From contig VZRS01002790.1 of NCBI GenBank assembly GCA_013398055.1, forward strand, positions 62,001 through 126,000: 64,000 bases of DNA. Reading direction: 5' to 3'. Shown piece by piece: positions 1 to 12,866 of this stretch. The translations under genes and the position numbers were made by a program. How positions within the stretch are numbered: the first letter of the stretch is position 1; the number at the start of each line of letters is the position of its first letter. The stretch is from Ifrita kowaldi (lineage: Eukaryota > Chordata > Aves > Passeriformes > Cinclosomatidae). Below the pieces are notes generated by a model. The model did not search any database. It was not told the origin of the DNA and saw only the letters and a list, made by a program, of their open reading frames with translations.

Positions 1-2189
1 TAAAGGCTCACAGCTCTAACATCAGGCTGCACTTTGATAGAAATAAATAAAGTACTCGCTCAGAAGGTGGCCAGACACAGTGTTTTCAAAGGATATCCAC
101 AGAGTTTCAACTTCTATTAGTGACAAACCAGGTGCTCCTGAAGCCTGCCCACAGAGCGAACTACAACATGGAATCATGCACTATGGTTTCTTCCTCATGC
201 TGACCTTGTGTAAGAAATATTTCATCAGCATTTGGACTGCCCATTAATTTTGAGGACAATGTTCCCACAGTATATGACCTTGTTAATTACCTAACACTTT
301 AAACTAACTCTTCTTACTCTAATACAACCTCAAAAGTCATCCCCTTTCTTCTGTTCTTCAACATCTTGCTGTTTGAATTCATTAAAAAAATTAGGACTTT
401 CCCTTGTGAATGCAAAGGCTTGAATTCAACAGGACTGCTGTGGAAACCACGCTTTGTTAGTACGTGTGAACTTGTCTTTTCAAGTATCCTGCATCTCTGT
501 CACCAAAATGGAATAAACTCCTGTTGCTTGTCCCAGTCAACATGCAAACAGTTTGGGGTCAGAAAGTCCATAGCAGGCAAGATTATGTCAGGTGGCACAG
601 AGACCATCACACAGATCATCTGCCCATGAGTGGTGCATGCCCACAGTACCAGCAAGACCAAGCAAACCCAGTGTGAAGGCACTGCACAATCCCAGCTGCA
701 CAAAGATTAAATGGGCACACTGCTAAACCCACTGAAAAGACATGCCCTTTCCCTCCCTCTTTGCAGCCATAGGCCCCTGCAGAATTCCTACAGCAACTGA
801 AAAGTCTTCCAGTCACACATCCTGAAGGGTGTCGTTAGACTATCAGTGAAGAATCACACATATTCCAGTTGGTTCTACCCGAAACTTGCAGCCATTCCAC
901 CAATAAATACAAGACCTGTGTTTGGATTAGGACCTGTGGTCCTGTAGAATCTCACTGCAGTGTTTGACCTGCTGATTTTGAAACAGAAAACTAGGAGGGA
1001 CAGGCTGGACATCAGCATGCTCAGTGTTGTGCAAAACATCTACCTGGAGCATCTTAGTCATCTGCCTGAGAATGCAGGTAAACTATTTCAAAAGGAGGAT
1101 TCACTGCAGGATTGGGTCCTTTATCTCATGTAAATCTTGCCTGAGTTCACTGCCCCATCTAGTTAAAGGCTTTTCCATCAAAATATTCATGAGGATTGCA
1201 GCAGGATTCCATCAGCCACATACCACAAAGCAGGTTTTAAAAATAGATCTGGGTTCTCTCCCACGCTCTATATGGCACTAACACATTTTCTTGCTGTACA
1301 TCAGTTCTTTTGACTTAAAAAAAAAACCACAACAACAACTCCCCACCCCAAAACAACAACAACAACACAACCAAAAAAACCACAACAAAATCAAATGCCA
1401 GAAGAAACAGACAAACCAAACAACCCAAAAATCTATAATGGGTAGTCCCTCTAGATCCAGTCATATAACATGGACCATTTAATTCCAACCACCCCTCTCT
1501 CCATTGCCACACCATCTGCTTGGAACACAGATCATCTGATGAGGTGCAACATTCGTTCTGCTAAACCACGGTCCCTTCCCAGCTGTTCTAGCATGTTCTC
1601 CACCTACCTTCACTGTATTCTCACACAGGCTTTCTGGATGAGCCCTGGCCACCCACCACCCACGTTCACCTAAACACTTTCTAGATTCCACTGTTTCAAC
1701 CTGTCTGTACTATATACTTACAGCTTGTAGGTGTTGAGTTAGACTTTGCTTACATCTCTATATTAGGAATCTTAAGTGCTGTTCTCCTCTATCTATACCA
1801 TAGATAGATAGGCATTCTTATACAATGTTTGCTTTCCTATCATTGTGATACAATGGTTTTAGGAAAATTCTGTCTCTCCCTAGTGTACCACATTGACCTC
1901 TATCATGTGCATCTGCTACCCACCATATCCAATCACATACCAAATCACAACACCCAAATCACAAACTTAGGGAAGAGATAGGAGGGAGGACGAAAGCTGG
2001 CAAATACTCAAGTATGACCAGTCTGCTCATGGCAAATCTCATAGACTGGAATTTCAACGTGCTTTCCTTGGATCTGAGGATCCCTTTGCCTACAACTCCA
2101 CCTGGCTGTGAGAACAGAAGTCTACTCTGCACTCCTAAAGGTGGAAATACATGGAATGATCCTCTAAGTACCCATCCAGTGCAACTGTG
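1..2189. other. Non-coding unique sequence, no gene recognised
   Basis: Short frames occur on both strands but none shows a recognisable domain, codon structure or splice arrangement. The stretch holds one A/C-rich low-complexity tract (about 1317-1433) and a small 9-bp hairpin at 1788-1808 (loop of three). I recognise no transposon sequence in the rest. It is most likely intergenic or intronic. Confidence 0.6.
1317..1433. repeat. A/C-rich low-complexity tract
   Basis: The plus strand is almost entirely A and C here, with runs such as CAACAACAACAA and blocks of A separated by C. It resembles two other A/C-rich tracts in this window, near 17.65 kb and 56.0 kb, all on the same strand. Such tracts can be old poly(A) tails or expanded simple repeats. 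The sequence alone does not decide. The frames read across it, giving poly-Gln/Lys or poly-Leu/Val, are artefacts. Confidence 0.85.
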
Positions 2190-2605
2190 TGGCGTTGTAT
2201 TTACCCACTGCTTTTCTTATGCCACACTGTTCCCCTCCTTTTCCCCTGCCCCTAGCCCTGGCTACTCTCTCTGGTTCTCCCTATTGGTTCCAGTACCCCA
2301 ACTGCACCCATGTACTGCCCCTGGGCCCTGAGAAAACTCCTGCGGCTCCTGGACCATGTGGTTCTGTGCCTTTGGGGACCGGCTCGTCAACATGTAACAA
2401 TAAAAGTTCCTCTGAGGTTGCCGTGAGTGACCCTTCTTCTGCCTCCTTTACTGTCACCGTGTTGCGGAGCCAACAGCTAGCGGGAGCAGGAGCGCGGGGC
2501 TGTCCAGAAGGACTACTGGAGTGGAACTGTTGCTCTATCCTAAGCAGCCTTGCAGTGCTTTCCAAGAAGGCTGCAGCTTGCTAAACCAAACCAAGCAACG
2601 CAACA
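2190..2605 (+). mobile_element. Candidate solo LTR, unclassified
   Basis: This 416-bp block is GC-richer than its surroundings. It starts with TG and ends with CA, and is flanked on both sides by the same 8 bp, CAACTGTG (2182-2189 and 2606-2613). The ends are loosely inverted: GCGTTG near the left end and CAACGC near the right end. A polyadenylation signal AATAAA lies at 2399-2404, followed by a T/C-rich stretch, which suits an R-U5 arrangement on the plus strand. An inverted CCAAT box (ATTGG) lies near 2283. I see no retroviral coding sequence next to it. An 8-bp target duplication is longer than the usual 4-6 bp for LTR elements, so a chance repeat or another element type remains possible. 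A 131-codon frame across it has no recognisable content. Confidence 0.4.
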
Positions 2606-2613
2606 CAACTGTG

Positions 2614-4674
2614 GAACAACACAACAGCATGAAGGAGTGTATGGAGTTATAGTTTTGTGGAGTCACAATGCCTGCTTGGATATTGTTGAAGGGCAGAAAC
2701 AGATCCCAAGAGACATTTTAACTGTTGAGATGTAGGTGGGAATTATTTGGGAAGATTGGTAGTTAGCATGGGCCAAGCTGATGCAAGTAACCTCTCTAAC
2801 AACCTACTTGCACAGATAAACTTGTTCTACTTATGGGGAATTTTTTCTCGGCCAATGTAAATTAATAATATAGCTGTAGTCCTTAGGTATATGCAGAGAC
2901 AGTGATGATTAAACTAGCACTTTGGTTCTGTTTCCCAGTTGTGCTAGTTTTATTCTGGTAAGTCACAACCTCTGTGTCTTTGTGAAATGGTTATAGAAAT
3001 TATGTTCTGCATCAAAGATTAACCCAGAAAGAAGATCTATGGGGAACAATACTGTCATAACCATACCACTGTATTTATAGCTCCCTCTCATGGTACCTAT
3101 TCTAAAATAAGCATTTGCAGGAAGAATTAGATCAATGTAACTATAGCAGTAAAAATTATGACAGTAAATTTTCTGTGTAGACAAACTCTAAAGAATTCAT
3201 ATTGAATGAGAAATGTGTTAGAGTTGCAATATTCCTATGACCTTGAATTCTTGAGAAGTTGCATCTGTGATGATGAGTGTAACTACACTGTAGGTTTTTT
3301 TTAGTTTGGTTGTCCTGTTTAGTTCTTTAATCCATAACACATAATTTTCTCAAAGATGTTTTTAGGCAGCATGACCCTTAATTTTTAGATTGTGGATTAA
3401 ATAACAAAAAAGGCAATCACATGCTTTGTTCAAACCAGATATTTGTTTTTTGGTTTTTGACTTATAATAAAGTTTCTTAAGGTTGTTTAAAATAGGTAAG
3501 GGAGATAGAGAAAGAAGAAGTAGAATAGGAGGGGAAGAGTGGTGACAGTTTTAGAGCTACATTTTTGCCTTGAAAGATGTGTGCATAATGACAATTAAGC
3601 TACCTCAGCACCAGTATTTTACAGCATAAAAAGAAATAGAAGCTGATTGAGGAGAAAGACGTGAATCTTAAGTGGTCATGAAAGCTCTTTTCTGACGTCT
3701 CATATCTTGGAAATATTTATTTAGGTTCCATGTGCAACCTTTGTACTTATCACAAACGTGCTTGCAAATAAGTGAAATACAACCAAGTGTTTATCAATAA
3801 GCAAACAAAAGGGGTCATGAATAGGAATGAAATTATATGGTAGAATCTATTTATAACTATAGTTACCAGACAGCTTTAACTGCAGTGTACTTGGTAATTA
3901 AGTGGATGTTATCTTCTATTATCTATAATCAGACAGCAGGTTATGGACAGAAATCTAGACAATGATTGTCTTCACTCTGCCACTCCTACTGATACTGATT
4001 TCAAAGGGAAGCAGTCAAAGAAAGCCCCAATGCATATCATCTCTAGGTACAAGAGAAATAGTATTTTGAAGAAAAAACGTAAGATTCTAAAGCAAATAAA
4101 TGTTCCAAATGGTGTATTGTGAAAGATTTGTGTTACTCTACACTGATTAACAGTAGAGCAAGGAATGAATTCCATATTTGCAGCAGAACATAGTCGTACA
4201 CATCACTCAGGGAAAAAAGAGGCCATTTAGGTACAGAACAGAACACACAAGTTCCAAGCGCCTAGAATTGATCACAAGGAACAAAAACTCAAAGCTTCAG
4301 GTACAAGGCTTTCTTGCACTAAGATCAAGATGCTTAAGCACTGTACAACTATTTCACAACAATAGTATTCACAGGAAATCACAACAGGAAAAGAACTGAA
4401 ATTTTGTCAGATGAAAGAGGTTTGTGAGGTATGAGATCAGAGATGACAGTGCTGATTGAATAAGCCCAGCTGCTGCCTCCGAGATTACTCATCTACAGAA
4501 CTCTCTCAATATGTTGTCAGATTGTCAGGTTTCAACTCCTGTGAACTATTTTCCTTTGAAGTAGAGGCACATAGTTGGAGATAAGTGTAAAATCTGTACA
4601 CTGTGCCATTTAAATTAAACCTTAGGAGCAAACAATTATTCTGTAGCAAAAGTGTTTTCCATCATTAGGAAATT
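2614..4674. other. Non-coding unique sequence, no gene recognised
   Basis: AT-rich sequence with short runs of T and A (for example near 3297-3304) and no recognisable exon, RNA gene or transposon. The longest frames are about 70 codons, on either strand, and resemble no family I know. Confidence 0.6.
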
Positions 4675-7380
4675 CCATCCAGGAATTACGGGGCTCCCCC
4701 ACAAAGAAGGTGGCAGGATTAACAGATGAAATGCATCTACGCAGATACATGTGTATGGGCAATAGACAGGAGGAGCTGGAAACCATTGTGCAGCAGCAAA
4801 ACTATGACATAGCTTCCATCACAGAAATATGGTAGGACAACTTGTACACAGAGCTGAGAGTTTATGGGTAAGAATCAGGGCAAGGACAATGAGACGGATA
4901 TCCTGGTGGGAGTCTATTATAAACCACCCAACCATGATGAAGAAATAGATGAAATATTCTATAAGGAGTTGGGAGAAGCATCACCATGGGGGACTTCAAA
5001 TTATGGGATGAGAAGTCTGCTGGAAATAAAGTACAGCAGAGAGGAAACAGTTTAAGAGCTTCCTTGTGAGATAACTTCCTGACACAGCTGGTAAGTGAGG
5101 CAGCCAGGGGAGGTGCCCGCTGGTAAGTGAGGCAGCCATGGGAGGTGCTCACTGGACTGTCTTTGAGCAGAGAAAGACTGGTGGGTGATGTGATGGCTGG
5201 AGGCCATCTTAGGCATTGTGATAATGAGATGATGGTTTTGATTCTCAGAGTAATAAGGAGAGGGGTGAGCAGACCCTGTGCCTTCTGAAGGGCAGACTTT
5301 GGCTGACTGGTTGGGAGAGTCCCTTGGCAGGCAGTCCTGAAGGGCAGAGGAGTCCAGTAAGACTGGGCATTCTTCATGAAAGTAATATAAAAATCACAGA
5401 AGCAGGGCATCTGCACATACTGAAAGATGAGCCAATGGTGAGAAAAAGCATCCTGGCTGAACAGAGAGCTTTGGCTGGAACTCTGAAAAGATAAAAGAGT
5501 TTTTAACTTTTGAAAGAATTGGATGGCAACTCAGGAGGACTGCTAGGATTTCATTAGGTTATTCAGCGAAAAAATTAGAAAGCCAAAACCCCAACCAGGA
5601 ACTAATCTGGCTACTGCTGTAAAAGACAATAAAAATGTCTATATAAATACATGAGCAACAAAAGGAGGACTAAGGAAAATCTCCGTATGTTTTTGGATGC
5701 AGGGAGAAACATAATGGCAAATGATGAAGAAAAGGCTGAGGTGCTTAATGCCTTCTTTGTCTCAGTCTTTAACAGCAAGACCAGTTGTTCTCTGGGTAGT
5801 AGCCCCCTAAGCTGGAAGAAGGGGAGCAGAAGTAAGCCCCCACAATCCAAGGGCAAATGGTCAGTGATCTGCTAACCCCAGCTGGTCTATGGGACCAGAT
5901 GGGATTTACCCAGGGGTGCTGATGGAGCTGGCAGAAGTGCTCACCAAGACATTTTTCATCATTTACCAGCAGTCCTGTCTAACTGAGGAGGTATCAGGAG
6001 ACTGGAAGTTCACAAATGTGACACCCATTTACAAGAAGATCTGGACAGAGGATCCGGGGAAGTACAGTCCTGTCAGTCTGACCTTTGGTGCTGGGGAAGG
6101 TCACAGAGCTGATCATTTTGAGTGCCATCACACAGCACGTGCAGGACAACCAGGGGATCAGGCTCAACCAAGATGAGTTTATGAAACGTGGGTCTTGTTT
6201 GACGAACCTGATCCCCATCTATAGGAAGGTTAACTCCTTAGTGGATGAGGGAAAGGCTAAGGATGTTGTCTACCAGGACTCTAGTAAAATCTTTGATACT
6301 ATATCCCATAGCATTTTCCTGGAAAAAGTGGCTGCTCATGGCTTGGACAAGTGTACTGTTTGCGAGATGAAAAACTGGCTGGATTGCTAGGCTTAGAGAA
6401 TGATGGTAAATAGAGTTAAATCTGGTTGGTGGCCTGTCGAAAGTGGTTTTCCCTAGGGTTCAATGTTGGGGCTAATCAAGATTAATATCTTTATCAGTGA
6501 CCTGAATGAGCGGATGGAATGTACCCTCTATCAGTTCACAGATGACACCAGGGCAGGAGTGTTGATCTGCTGGTGGGTAGGAAGGCTCTTCAGAGGGATC
6601 TGGACAGGCTGGATCAATGGGCCAAGGCCAGTCGTAAGAGGCCGAGTTCTGGGTCCTGCACCTGGGTCACAGCAACCCGAGGTAACGCTACAGGCAGTGG
6701 GCAGAGTGGCTGGAAAGTGGCTCAGTGGAAAAGGACCTGGAAGTGATGGTCAACAGCTGGCTGAACATGAGCCAGGTGTGTCCAGGTGGCCCAGAAGGCC
6801 GATGGCATCCTGACCTATATCAGCAACAGTGTAACCAGCAGGACCAGGGCAGTGATTGTCCCCCTGTACTTGGCACTGGTGAGGCCACACCTCAAATCCC
6901 GTGGGCCTCTCACTACAAAAGAGACATTGAGGTGTTGGAGTGTGTCCAGAGAAGAGCAACAAAGCTGAGGAAGGGTGTGGAGCACAAGACTCAGAAGGAG
7001 TGGCTGAAAGTTCTGAAATTGTTTAGCCTGGAGAAAAACAGAATCAAGGGGGGGACCTTATTACTCTTTGCAACTACGTGAGACAAGATTGTAGTCTCTT
7101 CTCCTCACTATCAAGCTAGAGGGAATGGCCTCAATTTGCACAAGGGAAGGTTTAGTTTGGATATTACAAAAAATTTCTTCACTGAAAGGCTTGCCAAGCA
7201 TTGGAACAAGCTGTCCAGGAAAACGGTGGAGTCACCATCCCTGGAAATATTTAAAAGATGTAGATGTGGGGCTTGGAATTTGGTTTAGTGCTAGACTTGG
7301 TTGTGCTGGGTTAAGAGTTGGACTCGATGATCATGAAGGTCTTTTCCAACCTAAACAATTCTACAATTCTGTGATTTTGT
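4675..7380 (+). mobile_element. CR1 LINE, long but decayed copy
   Basis: This is the largest repeat in the window, a CR1 non-LTR retrotransposon running from the endonuclease region to the 3' end. An intact ORF2 product would be an endonuclease plus reverse transcriptase. Visible relics in order: endonuclease motif YDIASITEIW at about 4803-4832, followed at once by a TAG stop at 4833; a likely deletion of the middle of the endonuclease at about 4835-4857; GVYYKPPN at about 4906; the start of the RT domain (GPDGIYPGVL) near 5890; RT motif YQDSSKIFDT near 6275; the catalytic box as QFTDDT at about 6532-6549 (FADD in intact copies); ALVRPHL near 6870; and the 3' terminus with tail octamers at about 7355-7380. 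Frames shift repeatedly, so it cannot encode a working protein. It contains a 32-bp tandem duplication at 5088-5151. The 5' boundary is approximate. Confidence 0.93.
5088..5151 (+). repeat. 32-bp tandem duplication inside CR1
   Basis: Two adjacent 32-bp units, 5088-5119 and 5120-5151, share CTGGTAAGTGAGGCAGCCA and then GGGAGGTGC, with a few substitutions. The CR1 consensus as I remember it has one copy of this segment, so the duplication arose in this copy or its recent source. It adds another change to an already broken coding frame. Confidence 0.8.
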
Positions 7381-8951
7381 ACAGTAAATCAAGACCCAAA
7401 TAGACAACCCCAAGCACCTGTAGTCACATAAGAAAACTGAGATCTAGAACTTCTTGAGTGATTGCAGTTGTCCTTTAATTTGGATACTTACACAAACTGA
7501 AACTGGAAAGCAAAATTCTTTCCTTTTTCAAAGCAACCCCTCGCAATCTCCAAACTCATAACTAAACACTGCCACCACACCACAATCAACTCTTTCTAGC
7601 CTTGTATACAGTGCAATAACTCAGATTAGCCAAGAGACCTCAGAGAAAAAAATATTGTTGAAATAAAAACAACAAACACTTTTTTTCTGAGCAGTAGGAA
7701 TCCCTCTTCAGATTATACATGCAAAATGAGCGAGGCTTCACAGTCCTTTTCATCAGCATTTCCTGCTGACTGTTGCAGGTGGGAGAAGCAACTTCCACAA
7801 AGCACTGCAGCTGAGTCTCTGCAGGTGAAGGCAGCAGGGATAACAGAGCTGGCTGCTGAAACTAGTGGGTAAAGGACATTTGAAAGAGATCAGGCAGAAG
7901 GAAAGGCAACCCTGGGTAATGGAGATTTTAAAGGAATTGTTTAAGTTAAAGGCTAAACACAGGGTGGTATAAATAGTGAAACTACATGTTTGGTATGAGA
8001 ATTTGCAAGAGCATTTTGTGCTGGAATAGAAATTCAGGTGCTCAAAATAGAAATGCTTTATATTCGATAGTGGAAGAGATTTCAAAATTTTCCACTCAGT
8101 CTTTGTTCACTCACTCAGGCAAGGATTCCATACATAATCAGATTAATAAATAGAGATTTATTTATGAAGACGCCTTATTTATAAAGTTCACATGTCAATT
8201 CTCTTGAGTTTCACCAATCACAGATTGGACACAACAATTTTCTATTGTGCAAGACTTTATACCACTGAAACAAAGTTCTTTCCTCTGTTAATGGGTCTTC
8301 AGATGAATCTCTTGATGCTATTTTGGAAAAAATTTTTATAATTTAAATATCCTGATTTAATTTGTACTATTAATGGTAGATCAGTTAAATCAGAAGATAA
8401 AGCAGTGCTCCATTCTGCATTCTGCAGACATTAACACCAGTATACAATGGATAGAAACCTTGTATTTTATTAGCCTCAGCTTTTAGCTGGTAAATTATAA
8501 TTACTTTGGTATGAAATACCAGCATATATCAGTGATAACATACTGTCTTTATACAGATGGCTACTAAGTGATATGTCCCATCTAGATATCTTGAAAGTAA
8601 CAAAGGCTCATTTGTCAGAAAGCAATACAATTATTTTTCCAAACTTAGATAACAATTATGTTGTAGGACTAATCCAAATATTTAGAGTGGAGCTGAAGAA
8701 GAAAAAAAATATGAGCTCTGCGGAAAGACATCTTACTCAATACCTTGAAACGAATATGGCAATGCTTTGTTTCAGTGACGTTAAATCTATCTCTTGTCTG
8801 TAATCTTTATTAGAATGAAAAAACCTTCATATCAATGCCTACTATGTCTCAGATTTTATCTCAGATCACTAATAAGTCCTTCAAAGTAAAACAGCATTAT
8901 AGATTTCCCTTTATTTCAAAAATGTATTATAAATACCTATCTTTTAAAATC

Positions 8952-8980
8952 TGTGTGTATATATCTATATATATATACAC
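8952..8980. repeat. TA/TG microsatellite
   Basis: A short run of GTGTGTATATATC followed by TATATATATATACAC. It is simple repeat only. Confidence 0.8.
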
Positions 8981-11464
8981 TTAAACAGTGACTGTCCTTT
9001 ATAATTTAATTTCAGTATTAGTTGTGCAAGATAAAAAAAAAAGATCACATGGCCACTGAGAAGCTGGAAGAAGTAAATTTATCTCCTAAAATGAAGATTG
9101 AAAGGCAAATCATCCCGATGTGTTTGTCTGTAACTTAGTATGTTCACAAAGTGGATAAGCACACATCAAAATTGCACATAAATATAAAAATTTTTATGTT
9201 TTAGACAGGATATTGACAGTATAAGCAGAAAGCATTATTTTTGAAATAGATGATGGAAGAATTTTTACCTGGTAACAGCTTCAAGAAAATAAATAAGAAA
9301 ATGCTTGATTTCAGAGAGTTTTGAATTAGGAAAAGAGAATTGAAACTTGCATCTTGATGCCTGGTAGGTAGTGTCTTCTGTCGCTTTTAAAATAAACTTG
9401 TTTTCGCACTTCTGCAGATACACTTCTTTGGTCATAAAAATACAAAATTTACCTGCTTTCGTTACATAAGTACACATAGCAGCTTGAAGTCTCTACTGAA
9501 ATACAAGCTGAAATATCTAAGTATTACTAAAAAAGAGAATAAAAATCATAATTTCATTCTGAAATGGGACTTGCAAAGGACATTCAGAAGTCCAACTGAG
9601 TTATAGCAACACTACAGTACAATCCTGCTGTACCTTTCACAAAGAATCTCTGAGTGCTCTTCAACTTAGGTTGAACCTTTAAGTAAAGTTTTTCTCAGCA
9701 GTTATAATTTAAAATAGCTTTCTAAAAGATGCTAGGACAAAGGCTTTGGAATACAAACATTGAATTTCTTCTGCAGAACAGCAATATTCACTAAAATATC
9801 AAACTCCAAGATGTCCATGGTAGACTCCAAGCAATGAAAGAAATGTTTCCTTTAACAACAGTTAAATATTAAGCTGAAATTATAGTAGATAAAGTATCTG
9901 TAAGAAAACAGCATCATTGCATAAAGAATCAATATAAAATGAAGAAAAAAGGAAAAGAAGATATCAAAGAAACATAGAGTATTGAATGTCGGCCCTGATC
10001 ACCAACAACAGCATCACGGTGGACAAGACAACATTGAAATGCAGCAAGGAAAACCTGGACTGATATGACTGCTGAAGAACCCTCAGTTTTCTTGCTCTGT
10101 ATTTATTTCCATAATCTGCCTGAATATGATGCCGAATAACAAATAAACCATTGTTATTTGAAAAGTTCCTATACTTCAAACCACCTGTGAGCAGTGGTCA
10201 GAATCATTGAGGAGACATCACCGACCAGTTCTTTTCCTCATCCCACTGGTGCTCAGGTTTTCTTGCTCTTAGCTCTCTGTACCTTCCAGCTCCCTTCCTC
10301 ACAATTCTACTTTGGCACTGAGGTGAAATATTACCCTGCTGTCTTTCAGTTAGTATCATCACAGCACCACCTCCTTCAGACTGTTCTCATCCACAAGTAG
10401 GAAAAAGATAGACTGGGCATTTCTCCAGAAATGTCAGTCCAAGAGTTTCTACATAAAACTCAGCTCCAGTAGTGCCCTGGTAACAGAGGATTGGATGGTG
10501 AATAAGGTAATGCCTTTATTAATTTAAAGAAGACCAGAAGAAATTTAGCTGCCAGTCCTGACATTACCACTTGATAGAAAATACACAGGAAAGTAAAGCC
10601 AGCAGCCACATAAAAATAATAGTGTGGGAAGCAGCTGACATAGTTCCTTTGAGAATAAAATGTGCCTCAGTTCCCAGTGGCAACTTCTAGCAAAATTATC
10701 AGACTGGCATTGCCTACCCAGTTATAAAAGGAAATAAATTAGTATATCCATCTTCTTGTAAAAGAGTGAAATGTGTCCAAAATAATGAATAACTATAATA
10801 GAACATTTTTATATTGAAAAATTAAACAGAGGGTTTTTTAGAACATAAAATCTGGAGATTTCTAAATTTTTCATATATCTGTTTTCCCTGTTTTGTTTGC
10901 ATTTGGATGCAAACCAGGATTGAACAAGGAAAACAAAGGTCTGAAGAAAAACAGTTGAATGCTAGAAAGAAATTGCTTAGATTTCATTATGATACAAATG
11001 GACTTCAGTTTCTCAAGTGTCCTTTTATGCATAGACCAGCACATTACGATGGGACATTTCTAATGGAAAAAAAACCAACCCGCAGAATATTTTAGAAGTT
11101 TAAATGTTACGTATTTGAGGCCATCTCTGACAGCATAAGGAAACAAAAGGCACAGTTTCCATTTCACTTCCATTTCGAAGGTCAGAAGAGTAAGAGACCT
11201 TTGGCTAACTTGAAAAATATGAAACAAAAGTTCACAAGACATGCACAACATATTTGGAGACCTCTACAAATTGATGGCAAGCACTGCTGACCAACTCAAC
11301 TTTCATAAAAGAATGAGTGGCATTTCTCTGCGATAGATATCAAATGCGACAGAATTGAAAGGAGCTAGGGTATACCATGCCCTTGGAAAGTGCTATAAAA
11401 CAAACTCTAAAGACCTTTTTGTGAAATTAGCAATATGTTAAAAGAGAATAATTCTTAAAATTAG

Positions 11465-11516
11465 AGAGATTTGCTTTATTCCAAAAGAGAGGGGAGATTT
11501 GCTTTATTTCAAAAAG
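11465..11516 (+). repeat. Imperfect local tandem duplication
   Basis: The segment AGATTTGCTTTATTCCAAAA is repeated 28 bp downstream with one change (TTTC for TTCC), separated by a purine-rich spacer. It looks like a small local duplication in single-copy DNA. Confidence 0.7.
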
Positions 11517-12227
11517 CTACAGAATTATCCTAAGCATTAGAAACAGAAAAAATCTAGAAAACTCAAAAATTCAGTTAGAAAAAATTTAGACGAAAACATT
11601 TTAGACTCTTGCAGAGTGTTTTCTGACACAAAGGTTGACTTTAGAATCTATTTGTAAATTTAAGCTGGAGACATCACTTTAAGTAAAAGCAGATAAGGAA
11701 ACAAAGATTTGATTAAAAAACTTCAGATGACTCACTCAGAAATGTTTGTCAAATGCTGAAGCAAAAGAAGACCTTTTACCCTAGTGGTGAAGGAACAGAA
11801 AATAGTCTAAATCCAGCTTTTTGTCTTGTACGGAGAACACAAAGTAACCAAAGTCAGGGTTATTAAGCTTTGAAAATAAGTATCTCTCATATTGGAACCT
11901 CTGTAGAAATACAAGTGTTGATTTTTGGGAATTGAATCTGGAAAGCAAAATTTCTAGGGATAAAAATGTCTATCAAAGACTTCATTGTGCTGTTTAAAGG
12001 AAAGTTTTACAAATTTACAGCCATTACCGGGAGAGGTAACTACAGTTGCTCATATCAAAACAGTCTTTGTCAACTTTGTCAACTTTGTAATTTTTCCACT
12101 ACTCAGAAAGAGATGAGTATTCATTACAATACAGTGGTCCAAGAATGACTGAAGAGTATCACTACTTATTTAATCAAAATGTAAGATTTGTCAGTTGCAA
12201 GATACTTTTCAGTCTTGGCCTTCTAGG

Positions 12228-12866
12228 TGCTTTGATATAACCACAGCTACCAACTAATCACCACATAGCTGCTTGCTCACTCCTTCACTCCTCCCCTCCA
12301 CTCCCTCCTTTCCCAGTGGGACAGGAAGGAGAATCAGAAAAAGGTAAAACCTGTGGGTTGAGATAAAAACAGTTTAATAGTTGAAATAAAGAAAAATGCA
12401 GTAGTAATAATAATAACAACAACCACAGCAATAATAACAATAATGACGAAGATCAAAAGGGAGATTACAAAAAAAAAGTAGTAGAACCCAAGGCAAGTGA
12501 TGTACAATGCCATTGCTCACCACCTGCTGACGGATGCCCAGCCTGTCCCTGAGAAGCGAATGGCCCCTCCTGGCCAACTGCCTCCAATTTATATATTGGA
12601 CATGATGTTTTATGGCGTGTTCTATGTTCTATGACCCTTTGGCCAGTTTGGGTCATCTGTTCTGGCCATGCTCTCTCCCAGCTTTTTTTGCGCCTGATCA
12701 CTGTCAGAGCAAGGGAAACTGAAAAGTCCTTGACTTAGGGCAAGCACTGCCCAGCAACAACTAAAACATCAGTGTGTTACGAACATTATTATCATCTTAA
12801 ATCCAAAACACAGAACTGTATCAGCTGCTAGAAAGAAAATTAACTCTCCCAGATAAATCCAGGACA
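12228..12866 (-). mobile_element. Avian ERVL-type solo LTR, antisense
   Basis: About 639 bp, bounded by TG and CA. The sequence pattern is one I recognise from a widespread avian endogenous retrovirus LTR, lying on the minus strand. On that strand, U3 starts at about 12866. A TATA-like TATATAAAT sits at 12587-12595, then a T/AAT-rich stretch at about 12395-12445. A polyadenylation signal ATTAAA lies at 12373-12378, followed by the conserved TTTATCTCAACCCAC segment and the U5 end near 12228. No gag, pol or env relic adjoins it on either side, so it is a solo LTR from recombination between two LTRs. I see no clear target-site duplication, which fits an old insertion. The exact ERVL subfamily needs a library search. 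Confidence 0.85.

Larger units (their letters stand above)
7381..12227. other. Non-coding unique sequence, no gene recognised
   Basis: About 4.8 kb of AT-rich sequence between the long CR1 and the solo LTR. Contents seen: a TA-rich microsatellite at 8952-8980, a near-tandem duplication at about 11465-11516, and a short TTTGTCAACT repeat near 12065-12085. Frames of 60-110 codons on both strands have no recognisable motif. I find no RNA gene and no clear exon. Confidence 0.55.

Noticed and set aside
2189..2584. 131-codon plus-strand frame and a 94-codon opposing frame
   Set aside because: Both lie in the LTR-like block, overlap each other on opposite strands, and have no recognisable domain.
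4862..5416. 184-codon frame on the minus strand, the longest in the window
   Set aside because: It lies antisense to the decayed CR1 endonuclease-RT region. The sense strand explains the sequence fully.
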